The notes under the pieces are model-generated. The model saw only the letters and a list, made by a program, of their open reading frames with translations, was not told the DNA's origin and did not search any database. DNA of 64,000 bases from JAKOUL01 sp035378845 (GTDB lineage: Bacteria > Dictyoglomota > Dictyoglomia > Dictyoglomales > Dictyoglomaceae). A program made the translations under genes and the position numbers. Below, one piece after another: positions 17,923-27,410 of the stretch; position 1 is the first letter of the stretch; every line of letters starts with the position of its first letter. The stretch covers positions 30,992 to 94,991 of the forward strand of contig DAOSUP010000006.1 in assembly GCA_035378845.1 (NCBI GenBank), in the 5' to 3' direction.

Positions 17923-19987
17923 GGATCTATTATTAGAAATTGGAACTGAAGAAATGCCTGCATCTTTTTTAGAGCCTGCTTTAAATCAAATGAAAAATAT
18001 CACAATTAATTTTCTCTCTTCAAATCTTCTTGATTATAAAGATGTAAAAGTATGGGCAACCCCAAGAAGACTTGTAATTTATATAGAAGATCTTTTTGAG
18101 ACTCAAGAATCTCAAGAAGAAGAGATTAGAGGTCCTGCAGCACATGTGGGTTATAAAGATGGAAGTTGGACTGAACCTGCTAAAAAGTTTGCAGAACAAT
18201 ATAAGGTATCTCTAAGTGACCTATATATAGGAGAAACTCTAAAAGGTAAGTATATTTTTTTGAAAAAAAGGATTGAGGGTAAAAATACCTCTCAGATTAT
18301 CCCTAATTTTGTTGTAGATCTTCTTCAAAATCTTCGTTTTCCTAAGATGATGCAATGGGGAAATATAAAATTTACTTTTGGAAGACCTATAAGATGGTTA
18401 ATAGTCCTTTTTGGTGATGAGTTAATTCCTGTTGAGGTTGCAGGTGTAAAGTCCTCTAAGTTTTCAAGATCTCCAAGATTTTTGTCTGATAAGAATATTG
18501 AGATAAAAGATGCAAAATCGTATCTTACTACTATGCGTGAGAATTTTGTGATAGTAGACCATGAAGAGAGAAAAAAAGAGATATTAAAACAAATAGATGA
18601 GATAGCACAGGAAAATATGTGTAATTTGGTCTATGATTCAGGATTATTAGATGAAGTTAACTTCTTAGTAGAATATCCTACTGCTCTTTTAGGTAGATTT
18701 GACAAAAAATACTTAGAACTTCCTGAAATTGTCTTAGAAGTAACCTTAGAGAAGAAACAAAGATACTTTCCTTTGAGAGAAAAAGATAATAAATTTTCTA
18801 ATAAATTCATAGTTATTAGAAATGGAACAGACAAATACAGTGAGATAGTTATTCAAGGAAATGAAAAGGTTGTTAAAGCAAGACTTGAGGATGCAGAATA
18901 CTACTTTAATGAAGATAAAAAAATACCTTTAGAAGAATATAATGAAAAACTTGAGGGCATTATATTTCAAGAAAGCTTAGGATCTATAAAAGATAAAGTT
19001 GAAAGAGTAAGAAAAATAATTGAGGAATTGGTCCAAAAACTTTCTCTCTCGGAAGAAGAAAGAAATATTCTTTTAAGAGCAGTAGATCTATATAAAGCAG
19101 ATCTTGGAACCTTAATGGTAAGCGAGTATCCTGAGCTTCATGGAATAATGGGAGGAATATATGCAAAGATTTCAGGAGAAAAAAAGCCTGTTCCAGAGGT
19201 AATTGGAGAGTATATATACCCGAGGACGGCAGATGATAAATTGCCATCTCTCATTCTTTCTGCTTTTCTTGGGATTGCAGATAGGATAGATAGTCTTACA
19301 GGATATTTTGCTTTAGATCTTTTTCCTACAGGATCCGAGGATCCTATTGGACTTAGAAGATTAATCGTCGGGCTCTTAAAGATTTTTTGGGAGATGGAAA
19401 TTCCTTTGAATTTAAGGGATCTGTTTGAATACTCTTGGATGGTTTATAACTTTCCTGAGGATAAGAAGGATAGGTTAGAGAAGGGATATAGTTTTATACA
19501 GCAAAGACTAAGAAATATGCTTTTAGATAGGAAGTATCCTCAAGATGTAATAGATAGTGTATTAAGCATAGGATACGACCCAGTTTGGAAAACTAAGAAT
19601 AGATTTAATTTTATCTTAGAACTAAAAAATCATCCTTCTTTTGATGCTATAAATACTGCTTTTAATAGATTATACAGAATACTTCCTAAGGATTATGAGT
19701 CAAATAGTATAGAGATAGATTCCTTTTCTCTTCCTTATGAAAGAGAATTATATAAAGCTTTCGTTGAGCTAAAGAAAGACCTTGAAGAGGATATATGGAA
19801 TGGAAATTATAAGATCTTAATATCTAATGAGAAATTTTTTAAAATGCCAGAGTTAATAGAAGAGTTTTTTGACAATGTATTAGTTATGTCTCCCGTTGAA
19901 AAGGAGAAAGAGAATAGATTATCTCTTCTCTTTGATATCAAAAACTTTTTATGGGAGATTTGTGATTGGAGTAAACTTTCAAAGTGA
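17915..19987 (+). CDS. glyS: Glycyl-tRNA synthetase beta subunit
   Basis: A 690-residue subunit that binds tRNA-Gly. It begins with LLLEIGTEEMPASFLEP and contains the GRPIRWLIVLFGDELIPVE segment and an HD-like region (YPELHGIMGGIYA). The start is TTG at 17915, overlapping the glyQ stop by 8 bases, with GGGAGGAAAAA upstream. It is the last gene before a fresh promoter at 20028. Confidence 0.97.
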   Translation: MHRDLLLEIGTEEMPASFLEPALNQMKNITINFLSSNLLDYKDVKVWATPRRLVIYIEDLFETQESQEEEIRGPAAHVGYKDGSWTEPAKKFAEQYKVSLSDLYIGETLKGKYIFLKKRIEGKNTSQIIPNFVVDLLQNLRFPKMMQWGNIKFTFGRPIRWLIVLFGDELIPVEVAGVKSSKFSRSPRFLSDKNIEIKDAKSYLTTMRENFVIVDHEERKKEILKQIDEIAQENMCNLVYDSGLLDEVNFLVEYPTALLGRFDKKYLELPEIVLEVTLEKKQRYFPLREKDNKFSNKFIVIRNGTDKYSEIVIQGNEKVVKARLEDAEYYFNEDKKIPLEEYNEKLEGIIFQESLGSIKDKVERVRKIIEELVQKLSLSEEERNILLRAVDLYKADLGTLMVSEYPELHGIMGGIYAKISGEKKPVPEVIGEYIYPRTADDKLPSLILSAFLGIADRIDSLTGYFALDLFPTGSEDPIGLRRLIVGLLKIFWEMEIPLNLRDLFEYSWMVYNFPEDKKDRLEKGYSFIQQRLRNMLLDRKYPQDVIDSVLSIGYDPVWKTKNRFNFILELKNHPSFDAINTAFNRLYRILPKDYESNSIEIDSFSLPYERELYKAFVELKKDLEEDIWNGNYKILISNEKFFKMPELIEEFFDNVLVMSPVEKEKENRLSLLFDIKNFLWEICDWSKLSK

Positions 19988-20024
19988 TTTTAAACTTTTA
20001 TTAAAACCTCTCTATATAACTTTA

Positions 20025-20033
20025 TGGTATAAT
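20025..20033 (+). promoter_or_regulatory. Extended -10 promoter before ppdK
   Basis: TGGTATAAT (20025-20033) is a perfect extended -10 (TGn TATAAT). No -35 resembling TTGACA lies 16-18 bases upstream, which is usual for this promoter type. The transcript would start near 20040, about 40 bases before ppdK. Confidence 0.6.
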
Positions 20034-20080
20034 TTCTAAGATAAGTTTAAAAAAATATAAAAGAGTAAGGAGGATGGGAT

Positions 20081-22750
20081 ATGTCAAAAAAGAGAGTATA
20101 TTCATTTGAAGAGGCTGATGGTAAGAATCGTAATCTTTTTGGGGGAAAGGGTGCTGGTCTTGCAGATATGACAAAAGCAGGACTTCCAGTACCTCCAGGA
20201 TTTATTATAACCACTGATGTGTGTAAAGAATATCAGGAACTTGGTAAAAAACTTCCTGAAGGACTGATGGAAGAAGTTTTAGAGGCAATGAAGAAAATAG
20301 AAGAAAAGGTTGGCAAAAAGTTTGCAGATCCTTCCGATCCTCTTCTTGTATCTGTAAGATCTGGAGCCCCTATATCAATGCCAGGAATGATGGATACTAT
20401 TCTTAACCTTGGTTTAAATGATGAGTCAGTTAAAGGGCTTGCTAAACAGAGTAACAATGAAAGATTTGCTTATGATTCTTATAGAAGATTCATTCAGATG
20501 TTTGGTAGTGTGGTACTTGGAATTTCTCATGAAAAATTTGAGGAAGTCTTAGACCATTATAAAAAACAGCAGGGAGTAAGGCTTGATAGTGAACTTACTG
20601 CTGAGACTCTCAAGGAAGTAGTAAAAGCTTATAAAGAACTTGTAAAGAAAGAGACTGGGAATGATTTCCCACAGGATCCTTATGAGCAGCTTGAAATGGC
20701 AATTCGTGCAGTATTTGAGTCTTGGAATAATGATAGAGCTATTACTTATAGAAAAATTCATAACATTCCAGAGACTCTGGGAACTGCAGTTAATATAGTA
20801 ACTATGGTATTTGGAAATATGGGTAATGATAGTGGTACTGGTGTAGCATTTACAAGGAACCCATCTACAGGTGAAAAGGAATTTTATGGTGAATATCTTA
20901 CTAATGCTCAGGGAGAAGATGTAGTTGCAGGAATAAGAACACCTCAACCTATTTCAAAACTTGCTGAGGAGATGCCACAGGTTTATAAACAACTTCTTGA
21001 AGTAAGAGATATGCTTGAGAAATACTATAGAGATGTTCAAGATATAGAGTTTACAATTGAAAGAGGAAAACTCTATATGCTTCAGACAAGAAATGCAAAA
21101 AGAACTGCAGCAGCTGCAGTTAAAATTGCAATAGATATGATGAAGGAAGGACTAATTAGTAAAGAAGAAGCTATTTTAAGAGTATCTCCCGAACAGATTA
21201 ATCAGCTATTACATGCTCAGATAGATCCTAATGCAAAGAAACAAGTTATAGCTAAAGGGCTTCCTGCTTCTCCAGGTGCTGCTGTTGGGAAAGTAGTATT
21301 TTCATCAAGAGAAGCTGAAAAAAGAGGAAAAGATGGAGAGAAGATAATCCTTGTAAGGCCAGAGACAACTCCTGATGATATAGGTGGACTTGCTGCTGCT
21401 CAAGGAGTACTTACCAGTAGAGGTGGAATGACAAGCCATGCTGCAGTAGTAGCAAGAGGAATGGGTAAACCTGCAGTGGTAGGCTGTGAGTCTGTAAGAA
21501 TTGATCTTGAGAAAGAAGAGTTTAAAGTGGGAGATTTAATAGTAAAGAAGGAGACTATAATTACCATAGATGGAACCACAGGAGAAGTAATACTTGGTGA
21601 AGCTCCTATGATACCACCGAAGATGAGTGAAGAGCTTAAGGAACTTCTCTCTTTGGCAGATGAAATTAGAAAGATTGGAGTCAGAGCTAATGCAGATACA
21701 CCACAAGATGCTCAGAAAGCATTTGAATATGGTGCCGAAGGAATTGGACTTGCAAGGACTGAACATATGTTCTTAGGGAATAGATTACCATTGGTTCAAG
21801 AAATGATTCTTGCTGAAACCGAGGAAGAAAGAAGAAAAGCACTTGACAAACTTCTTCCTGTACAGAGGCAAGACTTTATCGGTCTATTCAAAGCAATGCA
21901 AGGAAGACCAGTAACAATTCGCTTGATTGACCCACCATTACATGAATTCTTGCCACCATTATTAGATCTTACAGTAGAGATAGAATTAATGAAGGCAAAG
22001 GGAGTTAGTGATAAAGAATTAGAGGAAAAAGAAAAATTGCTTGAAAAAGTAAAAGAACTTCATGAGTTTAACCCTATGATGGGATTTCGTGGCTGTAGAT
22101 TAGGAATGATCTATCCAGAAATCTTTGAAATGCAAGTAAGAGCAATTATGGAAGCTGCTGTGGCAGTAGCAAAAGAGGGGCTTCCTGTAAAACCTGAGAT
22201 TATGATACCTGTTGTGGCTTTAGAGTCTGAGATGGAGGTATTAGGAGATCTTATCCATAAGATAGCTAAAGAAGTTCTTTCAGAGAATAATGTGGATGTT
22301 GAATATAAAATAGGAACTATGATTGAAGTTCCAAGGGCAACTATTATAGCAGATAAGTTAGCTCAGACTGCAGAATTCTTCTCTTTTGGAACAAACGACT
22401 TAACACAAATGAGTTTTGCCTTTAGCCGTGATGATGCAGAAGGAAAATTCTTAGGTAAATATAGAGATAAAGGTTATATTGAAGAGGATCCTTTTGAACA
22501 TCTGGATACCGAAGGTGTTGGAGAATTAATGAAGATTGCAGTACAAAAAGGTAGAAGTACAAGACCAGATTTGAAGATTGGAATCTGTGGTGAACATGGT
22601 GGAGATCCAAAATCTATTGAGTTCTGTTACCTAATTGGTTTGAACTATGTAAGTTGTTCACCATTCAGAGTACCTGTTGCAAGGCTTGCAGCAGCACAAG
22701 CTACACTAAAGTATCAAAAGAAGATGGAGTTTGTAGATAGAACTGTATAG
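20081..22750 (+). CDS. ppdK: Pyruvate, phosphate dikinase
   Basis: An 889-residue enzyme interconverting pyruvate, ATP and phosphate with phosphoenolpyruvate, AMP and pyrophosphate. Order: N-terminal ATP-grasp domain (FGGKGAGLADMTKAGLPVPP), the phosphohistidine domain with the catalytic His in TSRGGMTSHAAVVARG, and the C-terminal PEP/pyruvate barrel ending in CGEHGGDP and NYVSCSPFRVPVARLA. In thermophilic anaerobes it often runs in glycolysis. Firmicutes commonly have a DUF299 regulatory protein gene between glyS and ppdK; here it is absent. GTAAGGAGG precedes the ATG. Confidence 0.98.
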   Translation: MSKKRVYSFEEADGKNRNLFGGKGAGLADMTKAGLPVPPGFIITTDVCKEYQELGKKLPEGLMEEVLEAMKKIEEKVGKKFADPSDPLLVSVRSGAPISMPGMMDTILNLGLNDESVKGLAKQSNNERFAYDSYRRFIQMFGSVVLGISHEKFEEVLDHYKKQQGVRLDSELTAETLKEVVKAYKELVKKETGNDFPQDPYEQLEMAIRAVFESWNNDRAITYRKIHNIPETLGTAVNIVTMVFGNMGNDSGTGVAFTRNPSTGEKEFYGEYLTNAQGEDVVAGIRTPQPISKLAEEMPQVYKQLLEVRDMLEKYYRDVQDIEFTIERGKLYMLQTRNAKRTAAAAVKIAIDMMKEGLISKEEAILRVSPEQINQLLHAQIDPNAKKQVIAKGLPASPGAAVGKVVFSSREAEKRGKDGEKIILVRPETTPDDIGGLAAAQGVLTSRGGMTSHAAVVARGMGKPAVVGCESVRIDLEKEEFKVGDLIVKKETIITIDGTTGEVILGEAPMIPPKMSEELKELLSLADEIRKIGVRANADTPQDAQKAFEYGAEGIGLARTEHMFLGNRLPLVQEMILAETEEERRKALDKLLPVQRQDFIGLFKAMQGRPVTIRLIDPPLHEFLPPLLDLTVEIELMKAKGVSDKELEEKEKLLEKVKELHEFNPMMGFRGCRLGMIYPEIFEMQVRAIMEAAVAVAKEGLPVKPEIMIPVVALESEMEVLGDLIHKIAKEVLSENNVDVEYKIGTMIEVPRATIIADKLAQTAEFFSFGTNDLTQMSFAFSRDDAEGKFLGKYRDKGYIEEDPFEHLDTEGVGELMKIAVQKGRSTRPDLKIGICGEHGGDPKSIEFCYLIGLNYVSCSPFRVPVARLAAAQATLKYQKKMEFVDRTV

Positions 22751-22764
22751 TGAGGTGATATTTT

Positions 22765-22790
22765 TAGGGAGGGGAATTATCCCCTCCCTA
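22765..22790 (+). terminator. Perfect 11-bp hairpin between ppdK and dgt
   Basis: TAGGGAGGGGA (22765-22775) and its exact complement (22780-22790) are separated by four bases. There is no U-run after it, so it is a poor intrinsic terminator. The left arm contains the only purine-rich ribosome site near dgt, and the right arm ends on the A of the first candidate ATG. It may stabilise the ppdK 3' end or hide the dgt ribosome site. Confidence 0.6.
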
Positions 22791-23833
22791 TGAAGATGTT
22801 AGTTAGAGAGAAAATAGAAGAAAGAGAAAAATATTTCCTTTCACCATTTGCAACTCTGAGTAGTAATAGCAAAGGGAGAGCTCTCCCTGAAGAAGAATGT
22901 CCTATTAGAACATGTTTTCAAAGAGACAGAGACAGAATTATCCATTCCAAAGCTTTTCGGAGATTAAAACATAAAACCCAAGTCTTTGTTGCACCAGAAG
23001 GAGATCATTATAGAACTCGTTTAACTCATACTCTTGAGGTCTCTCAAATTGCAAGAACTATTGCAAGAGCTCTTTCTCTAAATGAAGATCTTACAGAAGC
23101 TATAGCTTTGGGACATGATTTAGGGCATACTCCTTTTGGACATATGGGAGAAGATATACTTGATGAAATTTCTAAATCATATGGGGCTCCAGGATTTTCT
23201 CATGCTGAACAGAGTTTAAGAGTAGTAGATAAATTAGAAAGAGATGGTATGGGACTTAATCTGACTTATGAAGTTAGGCAAGGTATACTCCAGCATAGTA
23301 AAGGTCAAAAAGATCTTAGAGTCTGTTTTAGTGAAAGAGTTTGTGATACTTTAGAGGCAGAAATTGTTAGAATTTCAGATGTGATTGCCTATTTAAACCA
23401 TGATCTTGATGATGCCTTGAGAGCTGGTGTTATAAAGGAAGAGAGTATTCCTAAAAAAGTAGTAAAAGTTTTAGGAGAAACTCATAGGGAGAGAATAAAT
23501 AGTATGGTGCAGAACTTAGTATATAATAGTCTAAACTCGGAAAATTTAAAATTTGAATATGAAGTATTGGATGCCATGGAGGAATTAAGGAATTTTTTGT
23601 ATGAAACCTTATATGTAAATCCACAGGTAAAATCTGAAAATGAAAGAGTGAAATTGCTTCTCACAGGACTTTTTGAATATTTTATGAAAAATCCGCGTAA
23701 ACTTTCTCCTAATCTTCCTAAGGAAGATAATATTATAATAAGAATAAGAGATTTTTTAGCTGGAATGACTGACAGTTATGCTATTGAACTATATGAAAGT
23801 ATATTTATCCCTAAGCCATGGAGGTCTTTCTAA
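22790..23833 (+). CDS. dgt: Deoxyguanosinetriphosphate triphosphohydrolase-like protein
   Basis: An HD-domain dNTPase of 345-347 residues that cleaves dNTPs to nucleoside and triphosphate. Metal ligands are in the RLTHTLEVSQ and LGHDLGHTPFGH motifs; CPIRTCFQRDRDRIIHSKAFR is the family N-terminal block. Start is uncertain between ATG 22790, inside a hairpin, and ATG 22796; the second leaves MLVREKIEEREKYFLSP, a normal family start. In Firmicutes dgt also precedes dnaG-rpoD. Confidence 0.93.
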   Translation: MKMLVREKIEEREKYFLSPFATLSSNSKGRALPEEECPIRTCFQRDRDRIIHSKAFRRLKHKTQVFVAPEGDHYRTRLTHTLEVSQIARTIARALSLNEDLTEAIALGHDLGHTPFGHMGEDILDEISKSYGAPGFSHAEQSLRVVDKLERDGMGLNLTYEVRQGILQHSKGQKDLRVCFSERVCDTLEAEIVRISDVIAYLNHDLDDALRAGVIKEESIPKKVVKVLGETHRERINSMVQNLVYNSLNSENLKFEYEVLDAMEELRNFLYETLYVNPQVKSENERVKLLLTGLFEYFMKNPRKLSPNLPKEDNIIIRIRDFLAGMTDSYAIELYESIFIPKPWRSF

Positions 23834-25569
23834 TGGCATTAGAAGATTTTGTAGAGGATGTTAAGCAGAGAATAAATATAGTGGATATAATATCTCGTTA
23901 TGTGAATCTAAGGAAATCTGGGAAAAATTACGTAGGTCTATGTCCATTTCATCAAGAAAAAACTCCTTCTTTTTATGTAAACCCAGATAAAGGGCTTTAT
24001 CATTGTTTTGGTTGTGGAGCTTCAGGTGACGTTTTTTCATTTCTTTTAAATTATAGGAATATAACTTTTATGGAAGCTTTAGAGGAACTTGCTCATGAGG
24101 TAGGATTAGAACTTCCAAAGAGGGAAGATAAGAGAGCTTCAGAAGAGAATATAATATTAGAGATAAATAAAGCAGTAGCCAACTTTTACAATCTTTTTCT
24201 AAATAGTAAATATGGGGCAGAAGGCAAATTATATTTAAAAAAAAGAAATATCTCCGTAGAGACTCAAGAGAAATTTTTATTGGGATTTGCCCCTAAAAAT
24301 CCAGCTCTACTTTTCAAGTATCTTCAGAGGAAAGGATTTTCTGAAGAAGATATTATTGATGCAAAAGTACTTTATAAAGTTAAAGATGAGTGGAAAGATC
24401 CTTTTGGAGGGAGAATTATATTCCCTATAACGAATTCCCGAGGGAAAATAATAGGATTTGGAGCGAGGACAATTACAAATGAAGAGCCAAAATATTTGAA
24501 CTCTTCTGAAAATAAGGTTTTTAACAAAAGTGAGAATTTATATGCCTTATTTCAGGCTAAAGATAGCTTAAAGAGAGAAAGCGAAGCTATTCTTGTAGAA
24601 GGATATATGGATGCAATTTCTCTTCATCAGGCAAAAATAAATAATGTAGTTGCTTCTTTAGGAACATCACTTACATCTTCTCAAGCAAAATTATTAAGGA
24701 ATTATGTTAAAAAAGTAATTTTATGTTATGATCAAGATTATGCAGGAATTCAAGCTGGAAAAAGAGCATTGTCACTTCTTGAGTTAGAAGGTCTTGATGT
24801 CTACTGGCTTTCTTTACCTAAGGAAGTAAAAGATCCTGATGAATTTATTCAAAAATATTCCAAAGATGAGTTTTTAAAACTAATAAAAGAAAGTAAACCC
24901 TCCTTAGATTTTCTTGTGGAGTATACATTAAATCTGCCTATAACTTTTCAAGAAAAATTAGAAGAGATAATTGAAATATTGACATCTTCAATTCTTCGTA
25001 GTAAAAATATACTTGTCAAGCAAGAAAAAGTGAAACAATACGTGCCATTTATCAGCAGTAAGTTGGGAGTACCTGAAGAAGGACTTCAAAAGGAGATACA
25101 AGCAAGACTTTTTTCTGAGAAGCTTCCAGCTGAAAAAAAGAAAATACAAATTACAAGATATTTTGGAGTTTCTCATACTGAAGAAGCGCTTTTGGGATTG
25201 ATTCTGTTAAATGTAGAAGATACTTACATTAAAAGTATGAGTCCAGAGGATTTTTCCTTCCCTTTATACCAAGAGGTATTAAAGAAATGGAGAGTTTGGG
25301 ATAAAGAAAAAGGATTAGAAGATTTTTTGAGTCAATGGGATGAGGAGCAAAGAATTTTGATTGAAAGAGCAATTTCGTCAGGAGAAGAGTTTAAAAGTCA
25401 GGAAGAAATGATTCCCTTTTTATGGGAGCATTTTCAAAAGTTAAAAATAAAAAAAGAAATTAATAAATTATTAGAAGAACTCTCAAAAGAATCTTTAGAT
25501 CATGAGAAAGAAAAAGGAATAATGGAAGAAATTTATTTTTTGAGGAGTCTTTTAGAAGTAGAGGAATAA
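23833..25569 (+). CDS. dnaG: DNA primase
   Basis: A 578-residue primase. The N-terminal zinc-binding domain has CPFHQEKTPSF followed by CFGCGASGDVFSF. The TOPRIM region carries LVEGYMDAIS and CYDQDYAG. The C-terminal helicase-interaction domain is present. The ATG at 23833 overlaps the dgt stop (TAATG) and lies 8 bases after GGAGG (23820-23824). A longer in-frame ATG at 23818 lies before that ribosome site and is less likely. Confidence 0.97.
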   Translation: MALEDFVEDVKQRINIVDIISRYVNLRKSGKNYVGLCPFHQEKTPSFYVNPDKGLYHCFGCGASGDVFSFLLNYRNITFMEALEELAHEVGLELPKREDKRASEENIILEINKAVANFYNLFLNSKYGAEGKLYLKKRNISVETQEKFLLGFAPKNPALLFKYLQRKGFSEEDIIDAKVLYKVKDEWKDPFGGRIIFPITNSRGKIIGFGARTITNEEPKYLNSSENKVFNKSENLYALFQAKDSLKRESEAILVEGYMDAISLHQAKINNVVASLGTSLTSSQAKLLRNYVKKVILCYDQDYAGIQAGKRALSLLELEGLDVYWLSLPKEVKDPDEFIQKYSKDEFLKLIKESKPSLDFLVEYTLNLPITFQEKLEEIIEILTSSILRSKNILVKQEKVKQYVPFISSKLGVPEEGLQKEIQARLFSEKLPAEKKKIQITRYFGVSHTEEALLGLILLNVEDTYIKSMSPEDFSFPLYQEVLKKWRVWDKEKGLEDFLSQWDEEQRILIERAISSGEEFKSQEEMIPFLWEHFQKLKIKKEINKLLEELSKESLDHEKEKGIMEEIYFLRSLLEVEE

Positions 25570-25594
25570 ATTTTTAAGAGGAGATGATTTGGAG

Positions 25595-26617
25595 ATGGCT
25601 AAGAAGAAGACTAAAAAGGTAACTCCACAAGAAGTTCTTATGGAGTTTCCATATCCTGAAGAGCATATAGAGGAAGTAGAAGATTTCCTTGAGGATCATG
25701 AACTTATAGATGGAGATCTACTTGCAGATATAAAGGAAGATGAAATTGTAGAGCCTACAGAAGAAGGTTTAGAGATTCCTGAAGAGATAGAATTAGATGA
25801 TCCAGTAAAAATGTACCTTAAGGAGATAGGGAAGATCCCTTTACTTACTCCTGAAGAGGAGGTTGAGCTTGCAAAAAGAGTAGAACAGGGAGATGAAGAG
25901 GCAAAAAAGAAACTTATTGAGGCAAATTTGCGTTTAGTGGTTAGTGTAGCTAAGAGATATATTGGAAGAGGACTTTTATTCTTAGATTTGATACAAGAAG
26001 GAAATCTTGGACTAATAAAAGCTGTGGAGAAATTTGATTGGAGAAAAGGATATAAATTTTCTACCTACGCTACCTGGTGGATAAGACAAGCAATTACAAG
26101 AGCTATCGCTGACCAGGCAAGGACTATAAGGATTCCAGTTCATATGGTAGAGACTATGAATAAGATTCATAAAGTAACAAGACAGCTAACTCAGGAGCTC
26201 GGGAGAAAACCTACAGAAGAAGAAATTGCTGAAAAATCAGGGCTTCCTGTAGAAAGGATAAGAGAGATAAGCATGATGGGGCAAGAGCCTCTGTCTTTGG
26301 AGATGCCTGTGGGAGAAGACGAAGATAATCATTTAGCAGATTTTGTAGAAAATAAAGGATTAAGCCCTGCTGATGTATCAATACAAAAGTCTTTGAAAAA
26401 AGATATAGAAGAACTTCTCAATGAACTTTCTGAGAGGGAAAGAGAAATTCTAAAGTTAAGATTTGGATTAGAGGATAATCAGCCAAGAACTTTAGAAGAA
26501 GTGGGAAAACTGTTTAATGTAACCAGAGAAAGAATTAGGCAGATAGAGGCTAAAGCTCTAAGGAGACTTCGTCATCCAAGTAGGAGTAAGAAGATAAAAG
26601 ATTATTTAGAAGAATAA
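25595..26617 (+). CDS. rpoD: RNA polymerase primary sigma factor (RpoD/SigA)
   Basis: A 340-residue group 1 sigma factor. A short acidic region 1.1-like N-terminus precedes region 1.2 (DDPVKMYLKEIGKIPLL), region 2 (NLRLVVSVAKRY, LDLIQEGNLGLIKAVEKF, STYATWWIRQAI), region 3, and region 4 with the helix-turn-helix (TLEEVGKLFNVTRERIRQIE). The -10 and -35 elements found across this window fit its specificity. ATG 25595 is 11 bases from GAGGAG; TTG 25589 is 5 bases away and remains possible. dnaG-rpoD is the usual order. Confidence 0.97.
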   Translation: MAKKKTKKVTPQEVLMEFPYPEEHIEEVEDFLEDHELIDGDLLADIKEDEIVEPTEEGLEIPEEIELDDPVKMYLKEIGKIPLLTPEEEVELAKRVEQGDEEAKKKLIEANLRLVVSVAKRYIGRGLLFLDLIQEGNLGLIKAVEKFDWRKGYKFSTYATWWIRQAITRAIADQARTIRIPVHMVETMNKIHKVTRQLTQELGRKPTEEEIAEKSGLPVERIREISMMGQEPLSLEMPVGEDEDNHLADFVENKGLSPADVSIQKSLKKDIEELLNELSEREREILKLRFGLEDNQPRTLEEVGKLFNVTRERIRQIEAKALRRLRHPSRSKKIKDYLEE

Positions 26618-26626
26618 GAATATTTC

Positions 26627-26644
26627 AAGGAGGTGTTTTCTATA
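26627..26644 (+). promoter_or_regulatory. Ribosome binding site and AUA start of infC
   Basis: AAGGAGG (26627-26633) is a perfect anti-16S match. The only canonical start nearby, GTG at 26633, shares its first base with this site and cannot be used. In-frame ATA at 26642 sits 8 bases after the site and gives a protein of normal IF3 length. Confidence 0.75.
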
Positions 26645-27196
26645 GAGAAAGAATACAGAGTCAATGAGAAGATTAGAGCACGGGAGGTAAGAGTTGTAGG
26701 AGAAGATGGAAATCAGTTTGGAGTAATGCCTATTGAACAAGCATTGAAAATTGCAAGAGAGCAAAATTTAGATTTAGTGGAGGTAGCTCCTAATGTAAAT
26801 CCTCCTGTGTGTAAGATAATGGATTATGGAAAGTTCAAGTATGAATTAACAAGAAAAGAGAAAGAAGCAAAGAAAAATCAAAAAGTAGGTACAGAGGTAA
26901 AAGAGATAAAGATGAGACCTAATATTGAAGAACATGATTATCAGGTGAAATTAAGAAAAATCAGAGAGTTTTTAGAGAAAGGATATAAAGTAAGATTGGT
27001 AATTCTTTTCAAGGGTAGACAGTTGATTTATAACGAGTGGGGTGATAAACTTTTAGAAAGAGTTTTGCAAGATATATCTGATTTAGGTGTGGCTGATAAA
27101 AAAGGACAACAAATGGGGATGGCAATGGTAAGTATACTTGTACCTAAAAAATCTTTATCTAAAAAAGCTGTATTAGAGGAGGTAAAAAATGAGTAA
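26642..27196 (+). CDS. infC: Translation initiation factor IF-3
   Basis: A 184-residue IF3. The N-domain has EYRVNEKIRAREVRVVGEDG, the linker CKIMDYGKFKYE, and the C-domain KEIKMRPNIEEHDYQVKL. Starting at ATA 26642 gives MEKEYRVNEKIR, matching family length. In E. coli infC uses the rare AUU start, which IF3 itself disfavours, giving autoregulation; AUA is likewise a codon IF3 discriminates against. Operon order infC-rpmI-rplT is standard. The 3' end overlaps rpmI by 8 bases. Confidence 0.96.
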   Translation: MEKEYRVNEKIRAREVRVVGEDGNQFGVMPIEQALKIAREQNLDLVEVAPNVNPPVCKIMDYGKFKYELTRKEKEAKKNQKVGTEVKEIKMRPNIEEHDYQVKLRKIREFLEKGYKVRLVILFKGRQLIYNEWGDKLLERVLQDISDLGVADKKGQQMGMAMVSILVPKKSLSKKAVLEEVKNE

Positions 27197-27383
27197 ATTA
27201 AAGACAAGGTCTTCTGCAGCAAAGAGATTTAAAATTACTGCTACTGGAAAGATTCTTCATAAGAAAGCAGGAAAGGGGCATCATTTGAGTATAAAGTCTT
27301 CCTCAAGGAAAAGAAGACTTAGTATTCCTGCTGAGATTAAAAAAGTAGATCGAAAGAAGATTGAAAAAACTTTACCAATATAA
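27189..27383 (+). CDS. rpmI: Large ribosomal subunit protein bL35
   Basis: A 64-residue very basic protein of standard bL35 length and pattern: KLKTRSSAAKRFKITATGK at the N-terminus and GHHLSIKSSSRKRRL in the middle. GAGGAGG precedes the start within the infC 3' end. Part of the infC-rpmI-rplT operon. Confidence 0.97.
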   Translation: MSKLKTRSSAAKRFKITATGKILHKKAGKGHHLSIKSSSRKRRLSIPAEIKKVDRKKIEKTLPI

Positions 27384-27410
27384 TCTATAAAGAATAGGGA
27401 GAGAAGAGCA

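Noticed and set aside
20549..20947. 132-codon antisense frame inside ppdK
   Set aside because: Composition and lack of a ribosome site mark it as a shadow of the ppdK codons; other antisense frames in the window are alike.
26633..26641. GTG start of infC
   Set aside because: It overlaps the Shine-Dalgarno sequence itself, so it cannot be the start paired with that site.
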